Assembly (NCBI RefSeq): GCF_030127125.1
Contig: NZ_CP126156.1
Coordinates: forward strand, 1,550,001-1,614,000
Source of the DNA: Halobaculum litoreum
Lineage (GTDB): Archaea > Halobacteriota > Halobacteria > Halobacteriales > Haloferacaceae
Direction: 5' to 3'
DNA: 64,000 nt
Shown here: one piece after another, positions 26,104 through 33,796 of the stretch
Numbering within the stretch: the first letter of the stretch is position 1
How the letters are laid out: each line of letters opens with the position of its first letter
Made by a program: the position numbers and the translations under genes
The notes under the pieces: generated by a model
The model's database searches: none
What the model was told of the DNA's origin: nothing
Seen by the model: the letters and a program-made list of their open reading frames with translations, nothing else

Positions 26104-26587
26104 ATGCGACACACCGCCCCTACTCCCTCGTACGCGGACCGCGGCGTCTCCGGCGCCGTCGGCGTCGCGCTGCTCGCCCTCGTCGCGGTCGCGCTGGCGG
26201 CGACGGTCGGCGCCGCGACGGCGGGGCTCGCGCCGACGGCGCCCCCACGACCGCGGCGGTCGACCTCTCCGTGGACGGGGCGCGGCTGACGTTCGTCCAC
26301 GCCGGCGGCGACGCCGTCGACGTGACCGACCTCCGGCTCGTCGTCCTCGTGGACGGCGAGCGCCTGCGGTACCAGCCGGCCGTGCCGTTCTTCGCACAGC
26401 GGGGGTTCCGGAGCGGCCCGGTCGGCCCGTTCAACCGCGCGGGCGACGCGCGGTGGACCACGGGGAGTCGGCCAGCCTGACCGTCGCCGACACGAACGCG
26501 CCGCGGCTGGAGGCGGACGCGACGGTCGAGGCACGGCTGTACGTCGGCGAACACCGGCTGGCGACCGTGCGCGCGGTCGTCCGGTGA
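26104..26587 (+). pseudogene. Archaeal type IV pilin-like gene with two frameshifts
   Basis: Three frames must be joined. The first (26104 to about 26240) gives a pilin head: a short charged leader, DRGVSGAVGVALLALVAVAL and a hydrophobic stem. The second (about 26245-26460) gives VDGARLTFVHAGGDAVDVTD and the FFAQRGFRSGPVGPF stretch. The third (about 26462-26587) gives SASLTVADTNAPRLEADATV to the stop. Both joins fall in C or G runs (CCCCC near 26237 and GGGG near 26464). Adding one base at each gives one protein of about 161 residues. The hydrophobic stem and the G-x-S at the head are those of DUF1628-type pilins, which assemble into surface pili after processing by PibD. Two clean homopolymer breaks suggest base-calling error. 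Confidence 0.65.
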
Positions 26588-26621
26588 CCCGACCGGGCGG
26601 CGCCCGCCGTGGGGCGGCCGG

Positions 26622-27305
26622 TCAGTCGTCGGAGGCCGCCGGCTCCTCGGTCGCCGCCGTCGTCTCGGCGGCCGCGGTCGCGTCGGCCGCCGGCACCGTC
26701 GCGACGGTCGTGATCGCCCGCGGCGTGCCGCGGTGGCGCTGCTGGATGAAGTGGCGCATCTCCTCGAAGCCGGCGTCGCGGAACATCGCCTCGGCCTCCT
26801 CGGCGTCGTAGAACAGCATGATCGCGTCGGCGAGCTTCTGGAACGGCGTCAGCTTCGGGTAGTCCGGCCCGACGACGAGGACCGTGCCGCCGGGCTTGGT
26901 GACGCGCCGGAACTCCCGCAGCGCCGCGACCGGGTCGGGCCAGTACTCGATCGACCCGGACGACCACAGCTTGTCGAACGTGTCGTCCTTGAACGGGAGG
27001 CGCTCGGCGTCGCCCATGTGGAAGTGGACCTTCCCGTGTTTGCCGAACTTGCGGAACGCCTGCTCGAACTGGCCGCGCGACTGGTCGAGGGCGTACACCT
27101 CGTCGACGTGGTTGAGGAGCCCCTCGGTGGCGAAGCCGGTGCCCGCGCCGACGTCGAGCACGCGGTCGTCGGGGTCGGCGTCGAACCACTCCAGCGCCTG
27201 ATTGCGCATCCGGTCGTCCCAGATGTAGGGGTTGATCGTGTCGTAGACGCGCGAGAAGTACCTGTAGAACAGCCGCGCGTTGTCCTTGTCCTCGAGGATA
27301 CCCAT
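26622..27305 (-). CDS. SAM-dependent methyltransferase, VTE3/MPBQ-like
   Basis: A 227-residue class I methyltransferase. SAM-binding motif I is VLDVGAGTGFATEG (about residue 49), and the acidic end of strand 2 is VYALDQS near 70. GSIEYWPDP near 117 and MGILEDKDNARLFYRYFSRV at the N-terminus are close to plant VTE3. VTE3 methylates the ring of 2-methyl-6-phytyl/solanesyl-benzoquinol and is thought to be of archaeal-type ancestry. In a menaquinone-using haloarchaeon a role in methylating a menaquinone ring is attractive. The Ala/Thr/Glu-rich tail (last 25 residues) is disordered. The function is inferred by family only. Confidence 0.72.
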   Translation of the reverse strand: MGILEDKDNARLFYRYFSRVYDTINPYIWDDRMRNQALEWFDADPDDRVLDVGAGTGFATEGLLNHVDEVYALDQSRGQFEQAFRKFGKHGKVHFHMGDAERLPFKDDTFDKLWSSGSIEYWPDPVAALREFRRVTKPGGTVLVVGPDYPKLTPFQKLADAIMLFYDAEEAEAMFRDAGFEEMRHFIQQRHRGTPRAITTVATVPAADATAAAETTAATEEPAASDD

Positions 27306-27427
27306 TACCCGCGCGTTGGACCGCGCCGGTCATAACCCCCACGGAACCCGGGACCGGAGGCGACCGACGCGTCCCGGTTCGTCCCCGGCATAGCCGCCTA
27401 CAAGTCGTCGCGGGCACAGGCCACGGT

Positions 27428-28192
27428 ATGCACCTCTCGGACGCGACGTGGACGGAGGTCCGCGACGCCGACGTCGCCGCCGCCCTGCTCCCGGTCGGGA
27501 GCACCGAACAGCACGGCCCGCACGCGCCCCTCGGCACGGACTCGCTGACCGCGCAGGCGGTTGCCGACGCGGCCGCGGCGACGTGGGAGGCGCGGGGCGA
27601 CGGAGCGGACGACGCCGGCGCGACGGCGGGCGACCTCCTCGTCGCCCCGCCCGTCCACGTCGGCGTCGCCGAGGAACACCGGGCGTTCGACGGGACGCTG
27701 TGGGTCTCGCCGGACACCTTCCGGGCGTACGTCCGCGAGACCGTCGAGAGCCTCGCCGTCCACGGGGTCGACCGAACCGTGCTGGTCAACGGCCACGGCG
27801 GCAACGTCGAGGCGCTCGCGGAGGTCGCCCGCCGCGTCTCCCGTGACGACGCGACCGACGCCTACGCGGTGTCGTTCACGTGGTTCGACGCCGTCGGCGA
27901 GCACGCCGGCCGCATGGGCCACGGCGGCCCGCTGGAGACGGCGGCGCTGCGACACGTCGCCCCCGACCTCGTCCGCGAGGACCGCGTGGCCGAGGCCCGG
28001 GCGGGCGGCGCCGACCGCTGGGGGGAGTGGGTCCGGGGCGTGAACCTCGCGCACGACAGCGACGAGTTCAGCGAAAACGGCGTCGTCGGGGACCCGAGCG
28101 AGGGGACGGCGGCGCTCGGCGAGGAACTGGTGGAGCGGTCGAGCGCGGCGCTCGTCGACGTCGCCGCCGCGGTGGCCGCGCGGGACCGGTAG
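27428..28192 (+). CDS. Creatininase-family hydrolase (ArfB-like)
   Basis: A 254-residue creatininase/ArfB-fold amidohydrolase. Metal ligands are seen in PVGSTEQHGPHAPLGTDSL (residues about 22-40: Glu, His, Asp) and VLVNGHGGNVEAL (about 117-129: His). A late Glu in GHGGPLETAALRH sits near 166. The fold hydrolyses amides such as creatinine or the formyl group of the riboflavin/F420 precursor (ArfB). Haloarchaea make F420 and riboflavin, so the ArfB role is a good candidate but not proven. No riboflavin gene is adjacent. Confidence 0.75.
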   Translation: MHLSDATWTEVRDADVAAALLPVGSTEQHGPHAPLGTDSLTAQAVADAAAATWEARGDGADDAGATAGDLLVAPPVHVGVAEEHRAFDGTLWVSPDTFRAYVRETVESLAVHGVDRTVLVNGHGGNVEALAEVARRVSRDDATDAYAVSFTWFDAVGEHAGRMGHGGPLETAALRHVAPDLVREDRVAEARAGGADRWGEWVRGVNLAHDSDEFSENGVVGDPSEGTAALGEELVERSSAALVDVAAAVAARDR

Positions 28193-28248
28193 AGCGGGGC
28201 CCGGAACGGACCGGGACCGGGCGGGCGAGGAGGGAACGGCCCGGGAGA

Positions 28249-28698
28249 CTACGCCTCCGCCTCCTCCTCGCCGTCGGCCTCGGCGTCGGCCTCGGCGTCG
28301 ACGCCGCCGGCGTGGGCGTCCTCGAGGTCGCTCTTGAGCTGCGGGACGAGGCTGGCGAGTTCGCCCACCTGCTCGTGGGCGTCCTCCAGCGTCTCGACGA
28401 GCTCTTGGAGCGCCTCGATCTCGTCGGCGAGCTCCTCGTCGTCCTCGAACGCGCCGGCGCGCTCGCCCATCACGTACTGCTTCTTCGCCTGCCGGAGCTC
28501 CTCGACGGCGTCGCCGGTGTCGAGCGCCGACCGGAGGCCGTTGAGCGCGCCGAGCACGTTGTCCGCGTCCGTCTCCCAGACGGCGTCGGCCGTCGGGAGC
28601 GTCGCCTTCGCGCTCGCGAGGTGCTCCTCCACGTCCGCGCGCATCTCGTCGGCCGCCTCGCCGAACAGGTCGTCGTCGTCGAAGGTAGACTGCGCCAT
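28249..28698 (-). CDS. Acidic haloarchaeal protein, DUF5790-like
   Basis: A 149-residue, very acidic, mainly helical soluble protein beginning MAQSTFDDDDLFGEA, with a coiled-coil region at about residues 80-125 and an Ala/Glu/Asp tail. Proteins of this kind are widespread in Halobacteria and, as I recall, are listed as DUF5790; that number is from memory and unverified. No catalytic residues are evident. A TATA-like GTTCTTAAACGG lies on the minus strand just 10-25 bases before the ATG. Confidence 0.6.
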   Translation of the reverse strand: MAQSTFDDDDLFGEAADEMRADVEEHLASAKATLPTADAVWETDADNVLGALNGLRSALDTGDAVEELRQAKKQYVMGERAGAFEDDEELADEIEALQELVETLEDAHEQVGELASLVPQLKSDLEDAHAGGVDAEADAEADGEEEAEA

Positions 28699-28816
28699 GG
28701 TCGCGGATTCTCCGCCGACGTTCTTAAACGGTCGCCCGAAAGTGAAAGTGAAATCCGGTCGCAGTCCTCCCGTGCCGGGCGGAATCCCGGTTCGCGTCGC
28801 TCGTGTCGCCGGATCG

Positions 28817-29173
28817 TTAGGTCCCGGCGCCGGCGTCGACCACCTCGACGAGCTTCATCAGCGGGTAGCCGTCCTCCATCTCCATGCGGGTGCGGGCGGT
28901 GACGCCCTCGTAGACGATCCGCATCTGCACCTCCATCAGGTGGCCCGACAGCTCGGTGTAGCCGTTCTCGTGGCCGACGTCGGCGGCGACGGCGTCGTCG
29001 TCGATGGCGACCGTCACGGACTCGCAGAACGGCTGGTTCTCGATCGACTCGGCGATGGCGCGCTCCAGCGAGCGGGTGCTGCGCGGGGAGACGGGCGTGC
29101 CGGCGAACTGGTGGTACAGCGAGCCGAACTTGATCCCGGCCTCGAAACACGCCTGCTGGGCGTCGGTGACCAT
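28817..29173 (-). CDS. mptD: Dihydroneopterin aldolase, archaeal type
   Basis: A 118-residue protein of the archaeal MptD (DUF372) family. It cleaves 7,8-dihydroneopterin to 6-hydroxymethyl-dihydropterin in pterin-cofactor synthesis. Signature segments are CFEAGIKFGSLYHQFAGTPV at the start, SIENQPFCESVTV near 48 and GYTELSGHLMEVQMRI near 71. It is unrelated to bacterial FolB. Haloarchaea use it for tetrahydrofolate. It starts at 29173 (MVTDAQQ) and is divergent from azf. Confidence 0.85.
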   Translation of the reverse strand: MVTDAQQACFEAGIKFGSLYHQFAGTPVSPRSTRSLERAIAESIENQPFCESVTVAIDDDAVAADVGHENGYTELSGHLMEVQMRIVYEGVTARTRMEMEDGYPLMKLVEVVDAGAGT

Positions 29174-29311
29174 ACCCGCCGGTCGGGGCGGGCGGGGAAA
29201 GTCGTACCGGGCGCGCCCCCGTCGACCGACGGCTCCGGAACGTGTCACGTCGCCGACGCCGACCCCGGGAACCGCACCTTACTTACCCTCGCTCGCCGGA
29301 ACACCGACCGA

Positions 29312-30115
29312 ATGGACGATCCGGTGTTGCTCACGGGCGCGGGCGGTCGCGTCGGGCGAGCGATCCTCGCCGGCATCGGCGAGGCGTACGACTGGCGGCT
29401 GCTCGACCGCGAGCCGCTCGCCGCGGAGCGACTGCCGGCCGGCGTCACGACCGAGGACGTCGTGGTCGCGGACGTCACCGACGAGGAGGCCGTGCGCCGC
29501 GCCGTCGACGGCGTCGGCGCGGTGGTCCACCTCGCGGGCGACCCGCGGCCGAACGCGCCGTGGGACTCCGTGCTCGCGAACAACATCGACGGCACGCGGA
29601 CGGTGCTCGCGGCCGCCGTCGACGCCGGCGTCGACCGGTTCGTGTTCGCCTCCTCGAACCACGCCGTCGGCGCCTACGAGACGGAGGACCGCACCCCCGA
29701 CATGTACCGCAAGGACGACGAGTTCCGCCTGAACGGCTCGGAACTCCCGCGGCCGTCGAACCTGTACGGCGTCTCGAAGGCGACCGGGGAGACGCTCGGG
29801 CGGTACTACCACGACCACCACGACCTGTCGGTGGCGTGCGTCCGCATCGGCAACCTCACGAAGGGCCACCCGCCCCGCGAGTACGAACGCGGGCAGGCGA
29901 TGTGGCTCTCCCACCGCGACTGTGCGCACCTGTTCGACCGGTGTCTCGCGGCCGACTACGAGTACGAGATCGTGTACGGCATCTCCGACAACGACCGCAA
30001 GTACTACTCCATCGAGCGGGCCCGCGAGGCGCTCGGCTACGACCCGCAGGACAACTCCGCGGCGTACACCTTCGGCGGGGAGCCGAAGGAGGAAGCCGAA
30101 CCGGACTCCGCGTAG
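29312..30115 (+). CDS. azf: NAD-dependent glucose-6-phosphate dehydrogenase (Azf type)
   Basis: A 267-residue extended short-chain dehydrogenase. The NAD-binding motif is TGAGGRVGRAI at residue 8, and the catalytic Tyr-x3-Lys is SNLYGVSKATGE near 150. Family-specific stretches GDPRPNAPWDSVL (about 77) and IGNLTKGHPPREYERGQAMW (about 179) agree with the Haloferax volcanii Azf enzyme. Azf opens the oxidative pentose phosphate pathway and uses NAD+. Uronate dehydrogenases are close relatives, so a sugar-acid substrate cannot be fully excluded. A TATA-like ACTTACC lies about 28 bases upstream, allowing a near leaderless ATG. Confidence 0.85.
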   Translation: MDDPVLLTGAGGRVGRAILAGIGEAYDWRLLDREPLAAERLPAGVTTEDVVVADVTDEEAVRRAVDGVGAVVHLAGDPRPNAPWDSVLANNIDGTRTVLAAAVDAGVDRFVFASSNHAVGAYETEDRTPDMYRKDDEFRLNGSELPRPSNLYGVSKATGETLGRYYHDHHDLSVACVRIGNLTKGHPPREYERGQAMWLSHRDCAHLFDRCLAADYEYEIVYGISDNDRKYYSIERAREALGYDPQDNSAAYTFGGEPKEEAEPDSA

Positions 30116-30134
30116 CCCCGCCCGGCGGCGACGC

Positions 30135-30866
30135 TCAGAACAGCCCCTCCACGTCCTCTTCCTTGCGGCGCTCCCGGTCGACCAGCCCCGCGAGCCGGTC
30201 GTACACGAGCCGCCGTTCCTGCGGCGTGTCCACCCGGAGCAGGTCGAACAGCAGCGCCGCGAACCGCGACCGCCCCGCGGCCGCCTCCGCGCGGGCGAAG
30301 CGCCCCGCGTCCGCGACGACGGCCTCGTCGAGGGCGTACTCCGCCGCGAGCGCCGCGGCGGCCGTCGCGGCCGCGTCGAGCGACAGGTCGGTCGCCGCGA
30401 CCCGCTCGCCCTCGTGGGACAGCGGCGGCGCGGGCGCCCGCTCGACGCGCTCGGGGTCGGCCGCGAGGCGGGCGAGCGCGGCGCGCACGGCGGCCACGTC
30501 GACGCCGCGGTAGCCGTCGGGGAGGGGAGCGAGGTACTCCCGAGCGCTGGCCGCGAGGCCGGCGGCGCCCGACCAGTTGCGGGTGCGGGCGTGGTGGTGT
30601 GCGGCCGTGAACTGGATCAGTCCGTGGAACAGCGCCTCGTCGCGAGCGAGCGCGTCATCGTCGGCGTCGCCCTCGGCCGTGTCGGACGCGTCGGTCGCGT
30701 CGGGGACGGCGTCCTTGAGGTCGAGCCAGACCCCTTCCCACGGGTCGTGGGCCGCGTGGAACTCGCCGGCGGTGTAGAGGGCGATCCCCGCCCGGAGCGC
30801 GGCGCGGCGCGTCGCCTCGTCGGGGGCGCCGCCGTCGGTCGCGACCGGTGGTGTGGTGGGGTGCAT
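30135..30866 (-). CDS. DUF309 family protein
   Basis: A 243-residue helical protein. The DUF309 core is AGIALYTAGEFHAAHDPWEG (residues about 26-45), with the conserved H-x3-D/E-W-E, and then a second helix FHGLIQFTAAHHHA near 79. Members are thought to have a metal-binding four-helix arrangement, but no activity is known. The C-terminal 130 residues are Ala-rich and less conserved. The start at 30866 (MHPTTPPVATD) lies just before tRNA-Arg, which is on the same strand 47 bases upstream. Confidence 0.7.
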   Translation of the reverse strand: MHPTTPPVATDGGAPDEATRRAALRAGIALYTAGEFHAAHDPWEGVWLDLKDAVPDATDASDTAEGDADDDALARDEALFHGLIQFTAAHHHARTRNWSGAAGLAASAREYLAPLPDGYRGVDVAAVRAALARLAADPERVERAPAPPLSHEGERVAATDLSLDAAATAAAALAAEYALDEAVVADAGRFARAEAAAGRSRFAALLFDLLRVDTPQERRLVYDRLAGLVDRERRKEEDVEGLF

Positions 30867-30912
30867 CGACGTGTGGCCACGGACGCCGCTGTCCGTCGTG
30901 AGAGAGTGAGAA

Positions 30913-30985
30913 CGTCCGGACGGAGATTTGAACTCCGGTCCCTGGCTCCGCAAGCCAAGAGGATAGTCCACTACCCTACCCGGAC
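30913..30985 (-). tRNA. tRNA-Arg (anticodon GCG)
   Basis: Read on the minus strand, a full 73-base cloverleaf. The acceptor stem pairs GTCCGGG with TCCGGAC. The D-arm is GGGTAGTGGACTATCC. The anticodon stem TTGGC/GCCAG holds loop TTGCGGA, so the anticodon is GCG (CGC and CGU codons). The T-arm has CGGAG TTCAAAT CTCCG and the discriminator base is G. The 3' CCA is not encoded. There is no intron. Confidence 0.93.
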
Positions 30986-31009
30986 TCATATCGACGGAAG
31001 CCAGCGCCA

Positions 31010-31017
31010 CGTAAAGG
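31010..31017 (-). promoter_or_regulatory. Promoter of tRNA-Arg
   Basis: CCTTTACG on the minus strand lies about 28 bases before the first base of the tRNA at 30985, the expected spacing for an archaeal TATA box driving a tRNA gene. Confidence 0.45.
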
Positions 31018-31115
31018 GGTTCCGATCCGATCGACCCGTGGCACCGACCACCGTGACACGAACGCCCGGTTGTGCCTCCACCGCCTTTTTGCGTTCAGCC
31101 GGCGAGGCGTGAAAC

Positions 31116-31679
31116 ATGAACAGACGGCGGTTCGTCGCGGCGGTCGCTGGCGCGGGGACGTTCGTGCTCGCCGGCTGTACCGGGGGCGCGGACGGCGGGG
31201 CGGGGGGACAGAACGGGGACGGGACCCCGACCGACGAGCCCGGCGACGGCACGGACACCGACACGCCCGGGAGCGGCGACGGCGGAACCGCGCCGGCGAT
31301 CGTCGACCGGTCGTTCGAGCGGACCGGCGACGCGGCCGACGCGGGCGACCGGGCGTCGGTGACGTTCGGCGACTCGAGCGTCACCTGCACCGGCGTGATC
31401 CGGGGGCGAAACGGGTGCATGCAGGCGGCGCTGGGCGGCGCGACGTACGAGGCCGACGCGGACGAACTCCGGGTGCGCGTGACCACCGTCCGGGAGGGCG
31501 GCGACAGCTGCACCCAACAGATCGTGAATCGCGGGTACGAGGCGACCGTGACGTTCGAGGGGGGGCTCCCCGGGCGGGTCGTCGTCGTCCACGAGTCGAT
31601 GGACGGCGTGCGGACGGCGGCGGAGGCGACCCGCCGAGGGCGGAGCCTCAAGTGGGATGGCGACCCAGCCGGCGTGTGA
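31116..31679 (+). CDS. Tat-type secreted lipoprotein of unknown function
   Basis: A 187-residue protein with a twin-arginine signal (MNRRRFVAAVAGAGTF) and a lipobox LAGC at residues 18-21. It should be exported folded and lipid-anchored at Cys21. A Gly/Asp/Thr-rich linker (about 22-62) leads to a beta-rich domain. This has conserved-looking cysteines (SVTCTGVI, NGCMQAAL, DSCTQQI) that may form disulfides. Haloarchaeal lipoproteins of this size often have such Cys-containing domains; the binding partner is unknown. A TATA-like CTTTTT at 31085-31090 allows a leaderless ATG. Confidence 0.7.
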   Translation: MNRRRFVAAVAGAGTFVLAGCTGGADGGAGGQNGDGTPTDEPGDGTDTDTPGSGDGGTAPAIVDRSFERTGDAADAGDRASVTFGDSSVTCTGVIRGRNGCMQAALGGATYEADADELRVRVTTVREGGDSCTQQIVNRGYEATVTFEGGLPGRVVVVHESMDGVRTAAEATRRGRSLKWDGDPAGV

Positions 31680-31795
31680 CCCGACCAGCCCCGGACGACG
31701 ACCACGGACCGGCCGCCGAAACCGACCGACGAGGGGCCGGATCCGGACGAACGGGAACCCTTATGCGCGAGACAGACCTGAGACAGAACACGATT

Positions 31796-33208
31796 ATGGG
31801 CGCTATCGAGGACGTCTACGAGGACCTGGACGCCGACGTCCCCTTCGAGGAGTTCGAGGCCGCCGTCGAGCAGAAGGTCGAGGACATGGGCGGGCTGGCC
31901 GACGAGGAGACCGCCGCCATGCTCATCGCCCACGAACTCCGCGACGAGGAGGTCAACGGCGTCGCGGACATCGAGCCGGGGATGGACGAGGTGAAGTTCC
32001 TCGCGAAGGTGATGACCGTCGGCGAGGTACGCACGTTCGAGCGCGACGGCGAGGACGAGGACGGCCACGTGCTCAACGTCGAGGTGGCCGACGAGTCCGG
32101 CCGGATCACCGTCTCGCTGTGGGACAACGTCGCCGTCGACGCCAAAGAGCACCTCTCGCCGGGCGACGTCCTCCGGATCATGGGCCGTCCGAAGGAGGGG
32201 TACAGCGGGCTGGAGGTCGCCGTCGACAAGGTCGAGCCCGACGACGACGCCGAGGTGAACGTGGAGGCCGTCGAGCAGTACCGCGTCGAGGACCTCACGA
32301 TGGGCGCCTCCGACGTGGACCTGCTCGGGAAGGTGCTCGACGTCGACACCGTCCGCACGTTCGACCGCGACGACGGCTCCGAGGGGAAGGTGTCGAACAT
32401 GACCGTCGGCGACGAGACCGGCCGCGTCCGCGTCACCATGTGGGACGAGATGGCCGACCGCGTCGAGGAGCTCGAGGCCGGCCGGTCCGTCGAGATCGTC
32501 GACGGCTACGTCCGCGAGCGCGACGGCTCGCTCGAACTGCACGTCGGCTCCCGTGGCGCCATCGACGAGGTCGACGAGGACGTGGAGTACGTGCCGGAGA
32601 CGACCGACATCGCCGACCTCGAACTGGACGACGTCGTCGACATCGCCGGCGGCGTCATCGAGACCAGCGAGAAGCGCACCTTCGACCGCGACGACGGCTC
32701 GCAGGGGCAGGTGCGCAACGTCCGCATCAAGGACGACACCGGCGAGATCCGGGTGGCGCTGTGGGGCGACAAGGCCGACCGCGACATCGACCTCGCGGAC
32801 CGCGTCGTCTTCACCGACGTCGAGATCCAGGACGGCTGGCAAGACGACCTCGAGGCGTCCGCGGGGTGGCGCTCGTCGGTCTCCGTGCTGGAGGACGCGG
32901 CCGGCGGTGCCTCGGCCGCCGGCGACGCCGCCGACCGCGACGCCGGACAGGGCGGGCTCGACTCGTTCGACGCCGGCGGCACGGCCGCGGCCGCGACCGC
33001 CGAGGCCGACGGCGCCGACGGCGACGCCGACGAGGGCGGCGTCGTGGAGTTCACCGGGACGGTCGTGCAGGCGGGCGACCCGGTCGTGCTCGACGACGGC
33101 ACCCAGACGCGGTCGGTGAACACGTCCGCGAAGCTCCGACTGGGCGAGGAAGTGACCGTGCGGGGCGTCGAGTCCGACGGCACCATCGACGCCGACGACG
33201 TGTTCTGA
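31796..33208 (+). CDS. Single-stranded DNA-binding protein, RPA with several OB folds
   Basis: A 470-residue replication protein A of the haloarchaeal essential type (like Haloferax Rpa2). After a helical N-terminal part come three similar OB folds at about residues 65-155, 170-255 and 275-365. Each contains the repeated pattern VRTF(E/D)RD then GxVxN(V/M)xVxDExG(R)(I/V)xVxLW. The later ones read RTFDRDDGSEGKV and RTFDRDDGSQGQV. A linker and a small C-terminal OB-like domain (VVEFTGTVVQAGDP) follow. It coats single-stranded DNA in replication and repair. The known Haloferax order of rpa2, histone and histone deacetylase matches the genes downstream. A TATA-like CCTTATGC lies at 31759. Confidence 0.9.
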   Translation: MGAIEDVYEDLDADVPFEEFEAAVEQKVEDMGGLADEETAAMLIAHELRDEEVNGVADIEPGMDEVKFLAKVMTVGEVRTFERDGEDEDGHVLNVEVADESGRITVSLWDNVAVDAKEHLSPGDVLRIMGRPKEGYSGLEVAVDKVEPDDDAEVNVEAVEQYRVEDLTMGASDVDLLGKVLDVDTVRTFDRDDGSEGKVSNMTVGDETGRVRVTMWDEMADRVEELEAGRSVEIVDGYVRERDGSLELHVGSRGAIDEVDEDVEYVPETTDIADLELDDVVDIAGGVIETSEKRTFDRDDGSQGQVRNVRIKDDTGEIRVALWGDKADRDIDLADRVVFTDVEIQDGWQDDLEASAGWRSSVSVLEDAAGGASAAGDAADRDAGQGGLDSFDAGGTAAAATAEADGADGDADEGGVVEFTGTVVQAGDPVVLDDGTQTRSVNTSAKLRLGEEVTVRGVESDGTIDADDVF

Positions 33209-33329
33209 GCGGCCGGCGCCGACCGCGGCGGCCGCACCGGCGCCCGCGCGGGCGACGTGTCGGGCTCGGCGGCGCCGCGGCGCCGTGTGGCGACTCCCCG
33301 TGTGGCGAGAAACCACGACAAAGGAAACC

Positions 33330-33337
33330 GTTATACA
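33330..33337 (+). promoter_or_regulatory. Promoter of the histone-deacetylase pair
   Basis: GTTATACA is preceded by a purine-rich BRE-like AAAGGAAACC. The expected transcript start is at 33357-33361, so the ATG at 33360 would be leaderless. The in-frame ATG at 33354 would then fall upstream of the transcript. Confidence 0.55.
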
Positions 33338-33359
33338 CGCGTCAGTCCGGCGTATGTGT

Positions 33360-33794
33360 ATGACTGTCGAGTTGCCGTTCGCCCCCGTCGACGACGTCAT
33401 CCGACGGAACGCGGGTGACCTCCGGGTGAGCGCCGGCGCGGCCGAGGAGTTGGCCGGCCGCGTCCAGCGCCACGGCGCGTCGCTGGCCGCGGACGCGGCC
33501 GAACGGGCGGCCGCCGACGGCCGCAAGACGCTGATGCCGGGCGACTTCGGCGTCGAGCAGGTGGTCGACCGCTCGTCGCTGACGCTCCCCATCGCGCCCG
33601 TCGACCGGATCGCGCGGCTCGACATCGACGACTCCTACCGGGTGTCGATGGACGCTCGCGTCGCGCTCGCGGACGTCCTCGAGGACTACGCCGACAACGT
33701 CGCCCGGGCGGCCGCGCTGTTGGCGCGCCACGCCGACCGCCGGACGGTACAGGCCGACGACATCGAGACGTACTTCGCGCTGTTCGAGGGGTAG
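33360..33794 (+). CDS. hstA: Archaeal histone doublet
   Basis: A 144-residue protein with two fused histone folds. The first is about residues 5-70 (LPFAPVDDVIRRNAG, then LAADAAERAAADGRKTLMPGDF). The second is about 78-142 (LPIAPVDRIARLDID, then VARAAALLARHADRRTVQADDI). Each fold has the helix-strand-long helix-strand-helix pattern. The end-to-end fusion forms an intramolecular dimer, as in other haloarchaeal histones; there are no eukaryote-like tails. The protein is acidic, so its DNA-packing role is debated for haloarchaea and may be more regulatory. Its stop is 2 bases before the deacetylase ATG, so the two are co-transcribed. Confidence 0.92.
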   Translation: MTVELPFAPVDDVIRRNAGDLRVSAGAAEELAGRVQRHGASLAADAAERAAADGRKTLMPGDFGVEQVVDRSSLTLPIAPVDRIARLDIDDSYRVSMDARVALADVLEDYADNVARAAALLARHADRRTVQADDIETYFALFEG

Positions 33795-33796
33795 CG

